A DNA stretch of 64,000 nt, taken from contig JAAYNA010000063.1 of the NCBI GenBank assembly GCA_012521105.1, positions 1 to 64,000 on the forward strand, in the 5' to 3' direction. The notes under the pieces are model-generated. The model was not told where the DNA came from. It ran no database searches and saw only the letters and a list, made by a program, of their open reading frames with translations. The stretch comes from Clostridiaceae bacterium (GTDB lineage Bacteria > Bacillota > Clostridia > DSM-8532). The first letter of the stretch is position 1. Every line of letters begins with the position of its first letter. The position numbers and the translations under genes were made by a program. Of the stretch, positions 6,834-16,448 are shown piece after piece.

Positions 6834-7940
6834 ATGAAAGAAAAAACCAGGGTTGTTGTTCTTTTTGGTGGGCAATCATCTGAGCACGAAATATCAAGAA
6901 CTTCTGCCCAGTCGGTTTTGGAAAATCTAAACCATGAAAAATACGATATATTGCCTGTGGGAATTACGAAAAAAGGAGAGTGGCTTCCCTATAGCGGCGA
7001 ATATGAATATATTGGCAGTGGGGAATGGGAAGAAAAAGCCTGGCAGGAATTTCAGAAAAGAGAAATACCCGCAGAAAAAACACCCCGTACCATAAAGAAT
7101 TTTCTTAAGGAAATATGCGGCCGTTCAATAGATATTGTTTTTCCTGTATTGCATGGAGCAAATGGTGAAGACGGATCTGTTCAGGGTTTATTAGAGTTGG
7201 CAGGCATACCTTATGTGGGTTGCAATGTATTATCTTCTGCGGTTGGAATGGATAAGGCTGTAAGCAAAATTCTTTTTGAGCATGCAGGCTTGAACCAGGG
7301 TAAATATATTGTATTAAAAAGAACTGAAATTTATAAAAATATGTCCGAAATTCAGGCAAAGGTTCAATCCTGCATAGGATACCCGTGTTTCGTTAAACCT
7401 TCAAACTCAGGTTCATCGGTTGGTGTAACAAAGGTTAAGGAGCCAGGAAATCTTCCTGAGGCTCTGGAGATTGCGGCAAATTATGATCGGAAAATTCTAG
7501 TCGAGGAATATATTGATGGCAGAGAAGTGGAATGTGCTGTTCTAGGTTATGATTCTCCAATTGCGTCGACGGTAGGCGAGATTGTTCCATGCAACGAGTT
7601 TTATGATTACGAAGCCAAATATATAAATTCAGGTTCAAAAATATGCATACCTGCTGATTTAGATGAGGAAATCAAAGAAACTATCCGTGCTGATGCCATA
7701 ACCGCATTTAAAGCATTGGACTGTGCCATATTGGCAAGGGTGGATTTTTTCGTTGAAAACAGGACCCGGAAAGTATTTATTAACGAAATAAATACCATGC
7801 CGGGTTTTACAAGTATAAGTATGTATCCGAAATTATGGGATGCAAGCGGTATTTCCTATAAGGAATTATTGGAAAGACTGATTGATCTTTCTTTTTTGCG
7901 TTACAAAGAGAATTATAGATCATATGAGAGGAAATTATAA
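6834..7940 (+). CDS. ddl: D-alanine--D-alanine ligase
   Basis: An ATP-grasp ligase of 368 residues that joins two D-Ala for the peptidoglycan pentapeptide in the cytoplasm. It shows the N-terminal FGGQSSEHEIS signature (11-21), the central CFVKPSNSGSSVGVTKV ATP-grasp loop, EEYIDGREVECAVLG, and the metal/ATP-binding NEINTMPGFT near residue 317. The start is the ATG after CGGAGTG; an in-frame ATG 14 codons upstream (6792) has no ribosome site. Its stop overlaps the murI start (TAATG), so the two wall-precursor enzymes are translationally coupled. D-Ala for it would come from Alr at 30.8 kb. Confidence 0.95.
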   Translation: MKEKTRVVVLFGGQSSEHEISRTSAQSVLENLNHEKYDILPVGITKKGEWLPYSGEYEYIGSGEWEEKAWQEFQKREIPAEKTPRTIKNFLKEICGRSIDIVFPVLHGANGEDGSVQGLLELAGIPYVGCNVLSSAVGMDKAVSKILFEHAGLNQGKYIVLKRTEIYKNMSEIQAKVQSCIGYPCFVKPSNSGSSVGVTKVKEPGNLPEALEIAANYDRKILVEEYIDGREVECAVLGYDSPIASTVGEIVPCNEFYDYEAKYINSGSKICIPADLDEEIKETIRADAITAFKALDCAILARVDFFVENRTRKVFINEINTMPGFTSISMYPKLWDASGISYKELLERLIDLSFLRYKENYRSYERKL

Positions 7941-8764
7941 TGGATAACAGACCAATAGGAGTTTTTGATTCCGGCCTGGGTGGGTTAACTGTTGTTAAGG
8001 AAATTATGAAGCAGCTTCCTAATGAAAGTATTATCTATTTCGGCGATGACGGTAGAACGCCCTATGGAACCAAATCCAGAGAAACAGTAATTAAATATAC
8101 CAAACAGGATTTAGCATTTTTGCTATCAATGGATGTTAAGCTTGTGGTTGTAGCGTGTAACACAGTAAGTGCCCTGGCACTTCCTGAGGTAAGGCCGGCT
8201 ATTAATGTGCCCGTTCTTGAAGTTATTGAACCGGGTGCAAGAAGTGCATTGAAAAAATCAAAACGAGGCAGAATAGGAATAATAGCAACACCTGCAACAA
8301 CCCAAAGTGGTGTTTATCCCAGAGCAATAAGAAATATGAACCCAAATGTACAGATTTTTTCACAAGCATGTCCGCTTTTTGTGAACCTTGTTGAAGAGGG
8401 CTGGTGGGATAATGAGATTACCAGAATGGTAGCAGAAGAATACCTTAAAGAATTAAAACAGGCGCAGATAGATACTCTTGTACTGGGTTGTACTCATTAT
8501 CCGCTTCTTGCAAATACTATCAGTGATGTTATGGGCGATGAGGTTACACTTGTAAGTTCGGCTGAGGAATTGTCGGTCACCCTTAAGGAGCTTTTACATA
8601 AAGAAAAACTTGAAAGTCCGGATGAACATGCCACATACCGGTACTATACAAGCGACAGTGTGGAAAAGTTCAGAAAACTTGGTAAAATGATACTTGGAAA
8701 AGAAATTTCCAATATTGAACGGGTGGACATGGAAAATTATGAACAAAAAGCTTGTAAATTCTAG
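7940..8764 (+). CDS. murI: Glutamate racemase
   Basis: A 274-residue cofactor-independent racemase that supplies D-glutamate for MurD. It has the FDSGLGGLTV N-terminal motif, catalytic C73 in VACNT and C184 in GCTHYP with H186, the two-cysteine acid/base pair of the family. Length is typical. It overlaps ddl by one base and is followed by the DUF1934 gene after a 70-base gap. Confidence 0.96.
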   Translation: MDNRPIGVFDSGLGGLTVVKEIMKQLPNESIIYFGDDGRTPYGTKSRETVIKYTKQDLAFLLSMDVKLVVVACNTVSALALPEVRPAINVPVLEVIEPGARSALKKSKRGRIGIIATPATTQSGVYPRAIRNMNPNVQIFSQACPLFVNLVEEGWWDNEITRMVAEEYLKELKQAQIDTLVLGCTHYPLLANTISDVMGDEVTLVSSAEELSVTLKELLHKEKLESPDEHATYRYYTSDSVEKFRKLGKMILGKEISNIERVDMENYEQKACKF

Positions 8765-8834
8765 GATAAATATGATATAAAATAATATATTTTAAGATAA
8801 AGAACATTGAATTGTATTGAAAGAGGGAGCAAAC

Positions 8835-9251
8835 TTGAAAAAAGACGTAATGATAACAGTTGACAGCAGACAGGAGCATGTTGATAAGGATGCCGATGTT
8901 TTCAATTTCATTACCGAGGGTACTTATTATAAGGAAGACGGCAATTACTACATTACGTATAATGAAAGTAATATTACGGGTATGGACGGGACAACTACAA
9001 CTTTGAAAATAGAGTCCGATTCGGTTACACTGATCCGTCTTGGAAATGTAAGCAGCCTTATGGTTTTTCAAAAAGGCCGCAAGCATACATCTGAATATAA
9101 TACCGAATATGGTACTTTTGAAGTTGGAGTAACAGCACAAAAAGTGTCTGTAGATATGAATGATTTGGGTGGAAGTATTAATGTTGAATATATCATTGAG
9201 GTGAATAATCAGTTAACCAGTTTTACCACTCTTAATGTAAAGGTTCAGTAA
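8835..9251 (+). CDS. DUF1934 family beta-barrel protein (YwiB-like)
   Basis: A 138-residue calycin-like protein of the DUF1934/YwiB family: a mostly beta protein with ITEGTYYKEDGNYYITYNES near the N-terminus. In Bacillus ywiB also lies directly before argS, and the same neighbourhood is seen here. Function unknown. The TTG start at 8835 is preferred because AGAGGGA lies six bases upstream; an ATG five codons later is the alternative. Twenty bases separate it from argS, so they are probably co-transcribed. Confidence 0.82.
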   Translation: MKKDVMITVDSRQEHVDKDADVFNFITEGTYYKEDGNYYITYNESNITGMDGTTTTLKIESDSVTLIRLGNVSSLMVFQKGRKHTSEYNTEYGTFEVGVTAQKVSVDMNDLGGSINVEYIIEVNNQLTSFTTLNVKVQ

Positions 9252-9271
9252 TAGACAAAGGATGGTTTTAT

Positions 9272-10963
9272 ATGTATAGCGTTTATGAGCAAATTACAGA
9301 GCAGATAAAAACAGTTATAAAAAATGCCATTAATCAGGCAGTTTCTAATGGAGAACTTCCCGAGGCCGACATTCCGGACATTATGCTTGAAAAGCCAAGG
9401 GAAGAAGCCTTTGGTGATTTATCTACAAACCTGGCCATGCAAATGGCAAAGCCGGTTAAAATGGCACCAAGACATATAGCCCAGTCAATTTTAAAGCATA
9501 TAAACACAGAGGGCACATTTATTAATAAAGTAGATGTTGCCGGACCGGGTTTTATTAATTTTTATCTCAATAATGAGTGGCTTTATAAGACTTTGAGGCT
9601 GATAGATGAGAGACAGGAAGGTTATGGCGAGATAAATATCGGCAATGGCGAAAAAGTAATGGTGGAGTTTGTAAGTGCCAATCCTACCGGGCCTTTACAC
9701 ATGGGCAATGCCCGAGGTGGTGCTCTTGGAGATTGCATAGCAAGTGTACTTGAAAAGGCGGGTTTCGACGTAACAAGGGAATACTATGTGAATGACGCAG
9801 GAAACCAAATGGAGAAGTTCGGAATATCCCTTGAAGCCAGGTACCTGCAGCAGTTAAAGGGAGAAGACAGCATACCGTTCCCCGAAGACGGATACCATGG
9901 CGAGGATATAATCGACCATGTTAAGGACTATATAAAAGAATATGGCTCCAATCTTTTGGACAAAAGCCCTGAAGAAAGAAGAAAGGCGCTTATAGAATAT
10001 GCACTGCCAAGAAACTTAAAAAGAATTCATGACGGACTGACCAGGTATAGAATTAATTATGATGTTTGGTTCAGGGAGAGCACCCTCTATGAAAGTGAAA
10101 TTGAAGAGACAATAAACCTTTTGAAAGAGCGGGGTTATATTATTGAGAAAGATGGTGCACTATGGCTTAACGGTGAAAAAGCAGGCCTTGAAAAAGATGA
10201 AGTGCTGATAAGGCAGAATGGGTTTCCAACTTATATGGCCGCCGATATAGCCTACCACCGCAACAAATTTATTAAAAGGGGTTTTGACAGGGTTATAAAT
10301 CTGTGGGGTGCTGATCATCATGGGCATGTGGCAAGAATGAAGGCAGCAATGGAAGCCATAGGCATTTCAAAGGACAGGCTGCATATTGTACTGTTCCAGC
10401 TTGTTCACCTGTACAAAAACGGTGAGATTGCAAGAATGTCAAAAAGAACGGGTCGTACCATATCATTGGATGATTTACTGGATGAAGTGGGGATAGATGC
10501 TGCAAGGTTTTTCTTTAACATGAAAACTTCAGGCAGCCACCTGGATTTCGATATGGATCTGGCTGTCGAGCAGTCAAACAACAACCCTGTTTTCTATGTT
10601 CAGTATGCCCATGCACGGATTTGCAGTATTTTAAGAAAGCTTGCAGAAGAAAATATTAAAAGAATTCCTTCTGAAAAAGTAAACCTGACTTTGCTTACAC
10701 AGCCCGAGGAACTGGCATTGATTAAAAAGCTTGCAGAATATCCGGAAGAAATAAGAATGGCTGCACAAACGCTGGAACCAAGCCGGTTAACCCATTATGT
10801 AATGGATGTGGCTTCGGGTTTCCATAGTTTTTATAATGCCTGCAGAGTTAAAGGTGAAGACGAGGATTTATTGCAAGCAAGGCTGTTTCTTATCCACTGC
10901 ACAAAAATTGTTATAAAAAATGTATTGGATTTAATTCGCATAGATGCTCCAGAAAAGATGTAG
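9272..10963 (+). CDS. argS: Arginyl-tRNA synthetase
   Basis: A class I aminoacyl-tRNA synthetase of 563 residues charging tRNA-Arg. The N-terminal Arg_tRNA_synt_N region (about 1-100) precedes the HIGH-type motif as HMGN (143-146) within NPTGPLHMGNARGG. The KMSKS motif is present as MSKR at 389-392. The DALR anticodon-binding domain occupies about 440-563 and ends LIRIDAPEKM, the usual ArgS C-terminus. No T-box leader is visible upstream. Confidence 0.97.
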   Translation: MYSVYEQITEQIKTVIKNAINQAVSNGELPEADIPDIMLEKPREEAFGDLSTNLAMQMAKPVKMAPRHIAQSILKHINTEGTFINKVDVAGPGFINFYLNNEWLYKTLRLIDERQEGYGEINIGNGEKVMVEFVSANPTGPLHMGNARGGALGDCIASVLEKAGFDVTREYYVNDAGNQMEKFGISLEARYLQQLKGEDSIPFPEDGYHGEDIIDHVKDYIKEYGSNLLDKSPEERRKALIEYALPRNLKRIHDGLTRYRINYDVWFRESTLYESEIEETINLLKERGYIIEKDGALWLNGEKAGLEKDEVLIRQNGFPTYMAADIAYHRNKFIKRGFDRVINLWGADHHGHVARMKAAMEAIGISKDRLHIVLFQLVHLYKNGEIARMSKRTGRTISLDDLLDEVGIDAARFFFNMKTSGSHLDFDMDLAVEQSNNNPVFYVQYAHARICSILRKLAEENIKRIPSEKVNLTLLTQPEELALIKKLAEYPEEIRMAAQTLEPSRLTHYVMDVASGFHSFYNACRVKGEDEDLLQARLFLIHCTKIVIKNVLDLIRIDAPEKM

Positions 10964-11026
10964 GCAATTAACAGAATAAAAGCTTTAAAAAGTTCGATGT
11001 ATAAAATACTTGAAAGGAGAAGGGTT

Positions 11027-11521
11027 ATGGGTTTATACCAGGAATGGACGAAAAAAATAGAAGAACATCAAAGCACGGGTACATACGGCGATTTCTTTAC
11101 AAACTATCTTAGCTCGGAACAAAACGCCTATGAACAGATTCTTGAAAAGGAACAAAGAAACCTTACAGGTACAGTGAAAGAACTGGCTGACAGTTTTTCA
11201 ATGGATCCGGTAACTTTTATGGGCTTTCTTGACGGGATTAATACAAGCTTGTCCGAGGAATTAAACCTTGAAGAGCTGAACGAGGATTCAACAATTACCC
11301 TGGAGATTGATTATGAAAAGCTGTACTATAACATGCTGAAAGCAAAGGCAGAGTGGTTGTATACGCTGCCCCAATGGGATAAACTGCTTTCCGATGAAAA
11401 AAGGAAAGAGCTCCGTTTGAAGCTTCATGAAGACAGCCGTATTACCGTTGAAAAAATTGGTAGGAATGATCCCTGCCCCTGTGGCAGCGGTAAGAAATAT
11501 AAAAAGTGCTGCGGCAGATAA
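11027..11521 (+). CDS. SEC-C metal-binding motif protein
   Basis: A 164-residue cytoplasmic protein with an N-terminal helical region of no recognised family and a C-terminal SEC-C zinc motif ([16 protein letters not shown]), like that at the end of SecA. AAGGAG lies eight bases before the ATG at 11027; an ATG ten codons upstream is less likely. It follows argS by 63 bases and ends in its own terminator. Function unknown; SEC-C motifs often mediate binding to ribosomes or chaperones. Confidence 0.8.
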   Translation: MGLYQEWTKKIEEHQSTGTYGDFFTNYLSSEQNAYEQILEKEQRNLTGTVKELADSFSMDPVTFMGFLDGINTSLSEELNLEELNEDSTITLEIDYEKLYYNMLKAKAEWLYTLPQWDKLLSDEKRKELRLKLHEDSRITVEKIGRNDPCPCGSGKKYKKCCGR

Positions 11522-11591
11522 AAATATTAAAGAAGATAAAATTATCATAAAAAAGCAAAATATCTGACAGATTGTGAAATTTCACTTTGAT

Positions 11592-11640
11592 AAAATACCT
11601 GAGGACTATAAATCATTATTAGTTCCGGGTATTTTTGTTT
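11592..11640 (+). terminator. Intrinsic terminator of the ddl-argS-SEC-C region
   Basis: AAAATACC at the left pairs with GGGTATTTT at the right across an AT-rich loop, with further partial pairing (GAGGAC/GTTCC) inside, followed by TTTTTGTTTT. Confidence 0.65.
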
Positions 11641-11717
11641 TAATGAGGGTATAAATAGGTCACACCAAGAAAGAGTTGGCTTTAGCTGGTTGTTACCATG
11701 AAAGTGAGGGGAATAAT

Positions 11718-12800
11718 ATGCATAAAAAGTACAGATTGGGTGTTGTAGGGCTTGGTGAAGGCAGGAGTATCATTTCTGCCGCTTTGCAAAGTAACAGATG
11801 GGAGCTTGTTAATATATGCGATTTAAATGAAGAACTGTGCCATGAAAGAATGAATGAATTTGGTTTTAACAGGTACACAACAGATTATAACGAGCTTTTA
11901 AGAGATGAAAATATAGACGTGATCGCAATATATACACCCGACCAGCTGCATGGCCTTCATATACGACAGGCAATGGAAGCAGGAAAGCATGTCATATGCA
12001 CAAAGCCTGTACTGCCATCGTTGGATGAAGCTAAGGATTTGCTGGAGTGCCAGAAAAAATATAACAGGTATGTTTTTGTGGGGCAGAGCTCAAGGTTTTT
12101 TGAACCCATGATACATCAAAGGGAAGACTTTGAAAAAGGGCGCCACGGCGAACTGATCTCAGTTGAGGCTCATTACAATACCGATGCCAGATGGTTTTTG
12201 CAAAAAGACTGGAGCCGTAAAAAGGGTTTTTCATGGATGTATAACTTTATGATTCACCCGGTGGATCTTGTCAGATGGTATTTATCCGATATCACTGAGG
12301 TTTATGGGCGCGCTGTTGTCAGCTCCAACACAAAAGAGTATGGATTGGATTGCTATGACACTATGAAGGTTCTGTTTACCGATTCCAAGGGAAGATTTGG
12401 TTTGGCTGGAGGTTCCTATGCTGTACCCTGCAGAGGGATTGAACCTACAATGTCGTGCATAATCCGTGGAACTAATGGTACTACAAAAAGCGAGTATGCC
12501 AAACTGGCATATCATACACATTTCGACAATGACGGTTATCAGATGAGTACCTATGAAGATAAGCATGATTACTATTTCAGGTTTGAAGGTGAATCCCACC
12601 ATGCGGGTGAATATCAGAATTATATTGAATATTTTGCGAAAAGCCTTGATGCAGGAGAAATACCAAAGCCCGACTTAAAGGAAGGTATCGTAACGATTGC
12701 CGTACTTGTAGCCATAGAAAAAAGCCTTGAAACAGGTATGCCTGTGAAGGTCGGGGATGTGCTTAAGAAATACGGGCTATCAGAACTATATTTCCAATAA
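11718..12800 (+). CDS. Gfo/Idh/MocA family NAD(P)-dependent oxidoreductase
   Basis: A 360-residue protein with an N-terminal Rossmann fold (GVVGLGEGRS near residue 10) and the family's CTKPVLPSLDEA motif, with the catalytic-loop Lys near 97, plus a C-terminal alpha/beta substrate domain (MYNFMIHPVDLVRWYL and the DxxxD/H region). Family members oxidise or isomerise sugars, inositols and sugar acids with bound NAD(P). The substrate cannot be read from the sequence, but kdgK, gnd and GH4 downstream suggest a carbohydrate. The ATG at 11718 follows GAGGGGAA; an earlier in-frame ATG has no ribosome site. It appears monocistronic. Confidence 0.88.
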   Translation: MHKKYRLGVVGLGEGRSIISAALQSNRWELVNICDLNEELCHERMNEFGFNRYTTDYNELLRDENIDVIAIYTPDQLHGLHIRQAMEAGKHVICTKPVLPSLDEAKDLLECQKKYNRYVFVGQSSRFFEPMIHQREDFEKGRHGELISVEAHYNTDARWFLQKDWSRKKGFSWMYNFMIHPVDLVRWYLSDITEVYGRAVVSSNTKEYGLDCYDTMKVLFTDSKGRFGLAGGSYAVPCRGIEPTMSCIIRGTNGTTKSEYAKLAYHTHFDNDGYQMSTYEDKHDYYFRFEGESHHAGEYQNYIEYFAKSLDAGEIPKPDLKEGIVTIAVLVAIEKSLETGMPVKVGDVLKKYGLSELYFQ

Positions 12801-12870
12801 AGAAATTCCTGTAATATACATATTTAACAGGCAGGAATATTATTGATTTAAAAGCCGATAAAATTATTAC

Positions 12871-12899
12871 TTGAATAAAATACCGCTACATTATATAAT
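12871..12899 (+). promoter_or_regulatory. Sigma-A promoter for the ABC exporter genes
   Basis: TTGAAT and TATAAT are separated by 17 bases, 33 bases before the ATG at 12932, with GAAAGGGG in between as ribosome site. Confidence 0.65.
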
Positions 12900-12931
12900 G
12901 TTACAGATATTGGTAAGAAAGGGGCATTATT

Positions 12932-13642
12932 ATGCTTCAGGTTAAGGGTTTAACAAAAAAATACAATAATATTCTTGCCGTGAATAATGTAAGTTTCGAA
13001 GTAGAAAGCGGAGAAATTGCAGTATTACTGGGTCCTAATGGGGCGGGAAAAAGCACTACAATTAAGTCAATAGCGGGTCTTTTAAGGTTTGATGGTCAGA
13101 TTTTAATAAATGGTTTGCCAAACAAAACCATTGAAGCAAAAAAAGTATTTGGCTATGTACCCGAAACCGCAGCCATGTATGAATACTTAACGGTTTACGA
13201 GCATATTGAATTTATAGCACGGGCATATCGTCTTGATGAAAGCTACAGAGAAAAAGCCGAGTACCTACTTAAACGTTTTGAGCTTTACGATAAGATTGGC
13301 AAACTGGGTAAAGAATTGTCAAAAGGCATGCAGCAGAAGCTTAGCATATGCTGCGCTTTAATAATAAATCCGAAAATAATTATGCTTGATGAGCCCATGG
13401 TGGGGCTTGACCCAAAGGCAATAAAAGAGTTAAAGAGTATTTTTATCGATCTCAAAAACCAAGGGTGTGCCGTGTTAATCAGCACACATATCATAGACAG
13501 CATAGAAGAAGTATGGGATAAGGTACTTATTATGAACAAAGGCAGGGTTATATTGTCAAGAACGCGGGAGGAATTAGAGGAAAAAGCCGAATCGCTGGAA
13601 GATGTATATTTCAGGCATACGGAAGGAGTATCCGGTTTATGA
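12932..13642 (+). CDS. ABC transporter ATP-binding protein
   Basis: A 236-residue nucleotide-binding subunit with Walker A GPNGAGKST (34-42), signature-like LSKGMQQK, Walker B IIMLDEPMVGLD, and the switch His in STHIID. It resembles DrrA/YhcH-type exporter ATPases with a short C-terminal tail. Its stop overlaps the start of the permease by four bases (ATGA), so the two form one exporter. The substrate is not evident. Confidence 0.93.
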   Translation: MLQVKGLTKKYNNILAVNNVSFEVESGEIAVLLGPNGAGKSTTIKSIAGLLRFDGQILINGLPNKTIEAKKVFGYVPETAAMYEYLTVYEHIEFIARAYRLDESYREKAEYLLKRFELYDKIGKLGKELSKGMQQKLSICCALIINPKIIMLDEPMVGLDPKAIKELKSIFIDLKNQGCAVLISTHIIDSIEEVWDKVLIMNKGRVILSRTREELEEKAESLEDVYFRHTEGVSGL

Positions 13643-15198
13643 GTTCACTGTTCTATATAATTCGAAAACAGTTTAAGAATGTATTCCGCGGTCTGGCTCA
13701 AAAACCTCTTGCCCTTATCGGATATATATTAATTGGTATAATGCTGGTTGGTTTTGTTGTAATTGCATTCATCATGCCTTCAGGCTTGGTACGGAGCAGC
13801 AGCAGTGAAATTTTCAGTGCAGGGATTACCGGTTTTATTCTTATATCTTTGTACCTGGGGCTAAGGCAGGGTATAGAAAAAGGGAGTACCTATTTTCGGT
13901 TTGCCGATGTAAACCTTGTTTTCACAGCGCCTTTAAAGCCAAGCCAGGTTCTTTTATATGGTTTTATCAAACGTATCGGTACTTCTTTGTTTATTGTTTT
14001 CTTTACAGTTTTTCAGATACCAAATATTAAGAATAATTTTGTATTGGCAGATTATGGCGTACTGGCTATTCTTACTGCCGTGCTGTTTTATTCTGTTTTA
14101 TTCCCTATTCTTGGAATGGTCATTTACAGCTTTACATCTCACAGCAATGAGGGACGTGTTCTTGTAAAGCGTATACTTGATGTAACTGCAATACTCTTCG
14201 TTCTGTTCTTTATTATCACTCTTACTGTGAAACGTTCTTTAGTGGAGGCCTTTGTTTCGTACTTTAATTACGAAGTCTTCTCATACATTCCGATAGCGGG
14301 CCAGCTTTCCACTATTGCATCGGCGGCAGTTTATGGCATTGATTATAAATTTTATATCAGTATTGCTGTTCTTGTAACAATAATTGGATTATCTGTTGCA
14401 ATTTTATACAATATATATCTGGATTATTACGAAGATGTACTCAGTGCTACGGGGGAGCTTGAGTCGAGATTGAAGGCAAAGCGGAAAGGCCGGGACGCAA
14501 GTCTGGAAAAAAGAAAAATACGAAAGGTAGAAGGCGGATTCTCTTCTTATGGTGCAAGGGCAATCTTTGAAAAGCATAAGTTAGAATACAGGAAAGTCAG
14601 CTACTTTCTTTTCTTTGATAAATCAACTTTACTTGTTGTTCTAATGGGAATAGGTTTTAAATATCTCATGGCCGAAGGTGGTTCAAGTATCTTTTTTACA
14701 CTGTTTTTCAGTGCATATATGCTCTTTTTCCTTGTTATTCAGGGAAAATGGCCAATGGAACTTGAAAAGCCATATATATTCCTTATCCCCGAACCAAAGG
14801 GGCTGAAACTTTTATATACCACTTTTACAGAAAATCTGAAAAATTTACTTGATGGAACACTTTTGTTTATTATTGCTTATTTCGTATATGATACCAGTAT
14901 TCCGGTTGTGTTGCTGTGTATAATAAGCTATACATTGTATGGTGCAATATACATATACGGAGATATTGTATCCCGACGCCTTTTTGGAAGCATACACAGC
15001 AGGGTCATGCTAATTTTTATAAAATTGATTATTTCATTTTTTGTGGTTCTGCCGGGGATTATCATAATGTTTGTTATACAAAACATTACAGGTAACGAAT
15101 TATTCTCTGTTTTTTCAGTTACAATGTGGAATTTATTCGTTACTATGTGTTTATTTCTCGCGTCATTGGGAATATTCAACAATATAGAATCAACTTAA
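13639..15198 (+). CDS. ABC exporter membrane protein
   Basis: A 519-residue permease with roughly ten to twelve hydrophobic segments and a basic cytoplasmic loop near residues 275-305 (RLKAKRKGRDASLEKRKIRK). It resembles the putative ABC exporter family (PF16962-like) found beside lone ATPases in Firmicutes. It overlaps the ATPase gene by four bases. No peptide or antibiotic precursor gene is adjacent, so its cargo is unknown. Confidence 0.82.
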   Translation: MSSLFYIIRKQFKNVFRGLAQKPLALIGYILIGIMLVGFVVIAFIMPSGLVRSSSSEIFSAGITGFILISLYLGLRQGIEKGSTYFRFADVNLVFTAPLKPSQVLLYGFIKRIGTSLFIVFFTVFQIPNIKNNFVLADYGVLAILTAVLFYSVLFPILGMVIYSFTSHSNEGRVLVKRILDVTAILFVLFFIITLTVKRSLVEAFVSYFNYEVFSYIPIAGQLSTIASAAVYGIDYKFYISIAVLVTIIGLSVAILYNIYLDYYEDVLSATGELESRLKAKRKGRDASLEKRKIRKVEGGFSSYGARAIFEKHKLEYRKVSYFLFFDKSTLLVVLMGIGFKYLMAEGGSSIFFTLFFSAYMLFFLVIQGKWPMELEKPYIFLIPEPKGLKLLYTTFTENLKNLLDGTLLFIIAYFVYDTSIPVVLLCIISYTLYGAIYIYGDIVSRRLFGSIHSRVMLIFIKLIISFFVVLPGIIIMFVIQNITGNELFSVFSVTMWNLFVTMCLFLASLGIFNNIEST

Positions 15199-15274
15199 TT
15201 TTGTCATCAAAGTTGCATGAGGCTGGTCAATATTTCCGGTTGACAAAAGATAATAGAAACTGGAATATACATCC

Positions 15275-15303
15275 TGTCCAAACAAAACAAAATGAGGTAT
15301 AAT
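15275..15303 (+). promoter_or_regulatory. Possible promoter of the kdgK-gnd genes
   Basis: A consensus TATAAT at 15298 has only a weak -35 (TGTCCA) at 17-base spacing. A TTGACA further up (15239) is too far away. A weak -35 is typical of activated promoters, but no activator site is identifiable. Confidence 0.35.
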
Positions 15304-15338
15304 AATAGCGAATAAATTTTATTAGAGGAGGGTAATTA

Positions 15339-16412
15339 ATGCAACTAAAAGAAAACGCTGTTTACTCTTTGGTGGTTCCAACAAGTATGGGTGTAAGGAT
15401 CACTCCTGTCAATTCACAGCCCGTACATTCCAGTGACACTTATTTTATGCACGCCACAAGTGCTGAAACCAATGTAGCCAGTATATCATCCTATCTGGGG
15501 CTAAAAGTTAAGGTATTAACCACATTTGTTAAAGATAGTCCCATTGCAAGATTTATTAAGGATGATCTGGCAAGCAGGCATATGGAATATGAAGGTAAGG
15601 AAGTTCCTCAGGGAGGACCTTGGGGGTACCGTCACCAGTTTAATATCGCCGATTCAGGCTTTGGCGCCAGAGGCCCGAGAGTGCACAATGATCGCGCCGG
15701 TGAAGTGGGAAGAACATTAAATGTAAAGGATTTTGACCTTGACAAGTTATTTGGTCAGGATGGCGTTAAAATTATTCACATGTCGGGTCTGATTGCTGCT
15801 TTGTCTCCTGAAACAAGCACATTCTGTCTCGAACTGGCCAGAGCTGCTAAAAAATACGGAACAAAAATATCCTTCGACCTGAATTACCGCGCTTCTTTCT
15901 GGAAGGATCGTGAAAAAGAGCTGAGAGATGTATTTACTGAAATAGCAAGCATTTCAGATGTTCTTATAGGCAACGAAGAAGACTTTCAGCTTTGTCTTGG
16001 GGTAGAGGGTCCTGAAGCAGGTGGCAAGGATCTGTTAGGAAAGATTGACAGTTTTAAAGGAATGATTACCCGCGTTAAAGCAAAGTTCCCTAATGTTGAG
16101 GTATTCGCCAATACACTGCGTGAAGTAATCAGTACAAATCAACACTTATGGGGAGCTATAATGCTGGAAAATGACAACTGGCATGTAGCAGAGCCTCGCG
16201 AAATTCATGTCCTTGACCGTATAGGTGGGGGTGACGGTTTTGTTGGCGGCCTGCTGTATGGAATTCTCAGAGGCTGGGAACCTGAAAAATGGATAAAATT
16301 CGCATGGGCAACCGGTGCCATGGCAACAACATTCCTCACAGACTATGCACAGCCCGCGGATGAGGAACAGGTGTGGAGTATTTGGGAAGGAAATGCGCGC
16401 GTAAAAAGGTAA
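15339..16412 (+). CDS. kdgK: 2-keto-3-deoxygluconate kinase, PfkB family
   Basis: A 357-residue ribokinase/PfkB-family sugar kinase. The second PfkB signature is DRIGGGDGF (293-301) with D299 as catalytic base; KISFDLNYRASFW and NEEDF are typical of KDG kinases. It would phosphorylate 2-keto-3-deoxy-D-gluconate, the product of uronate and aldonate dehydration, to KDPG for aldolase cleavage. Substrate is inferred from similarity and from gnd, the LarA homologue and GH4 nearby; other 2-keto sugar acids are possible. GGAGGG precedes the ATG, and gnd begins 36 bases after the stop. Confidence 0.82.
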   Translation: MQLKENAVYSLVVPTSMGVRITPVNSQPVHSSDTYFMHATSAETNVASISSYLGLKVKVLTTFVKDSPIARFIKDDLASRHMEYEGKEVPQGGPWGYRHQFNIADSGFGARGPRVHNDRAGEVGRTLNVKDFDLDKLFGQDGVKIIHMSGLIAALSPETSTFCLELARAAKKYGTKISFDLNYRASFWKDREKELRDVFTEIASISDVLIGNEEDFQLCLGVEGPEAGGKDLLGKIDSFKGMITRVKAKFPNVEVFANTLREVISTNQHLWGAIMLENDNWHVAEPREIHVLDRIGGGDGFVGGLLYGILRGWEPEKWIKFAWATGAMATTFLTDYAQPADEEQVWSIWEGNARVKR

Positions 16413-16448
16413 TTATAAGGTAATAATATCAATGTAGGAGGGATTTCT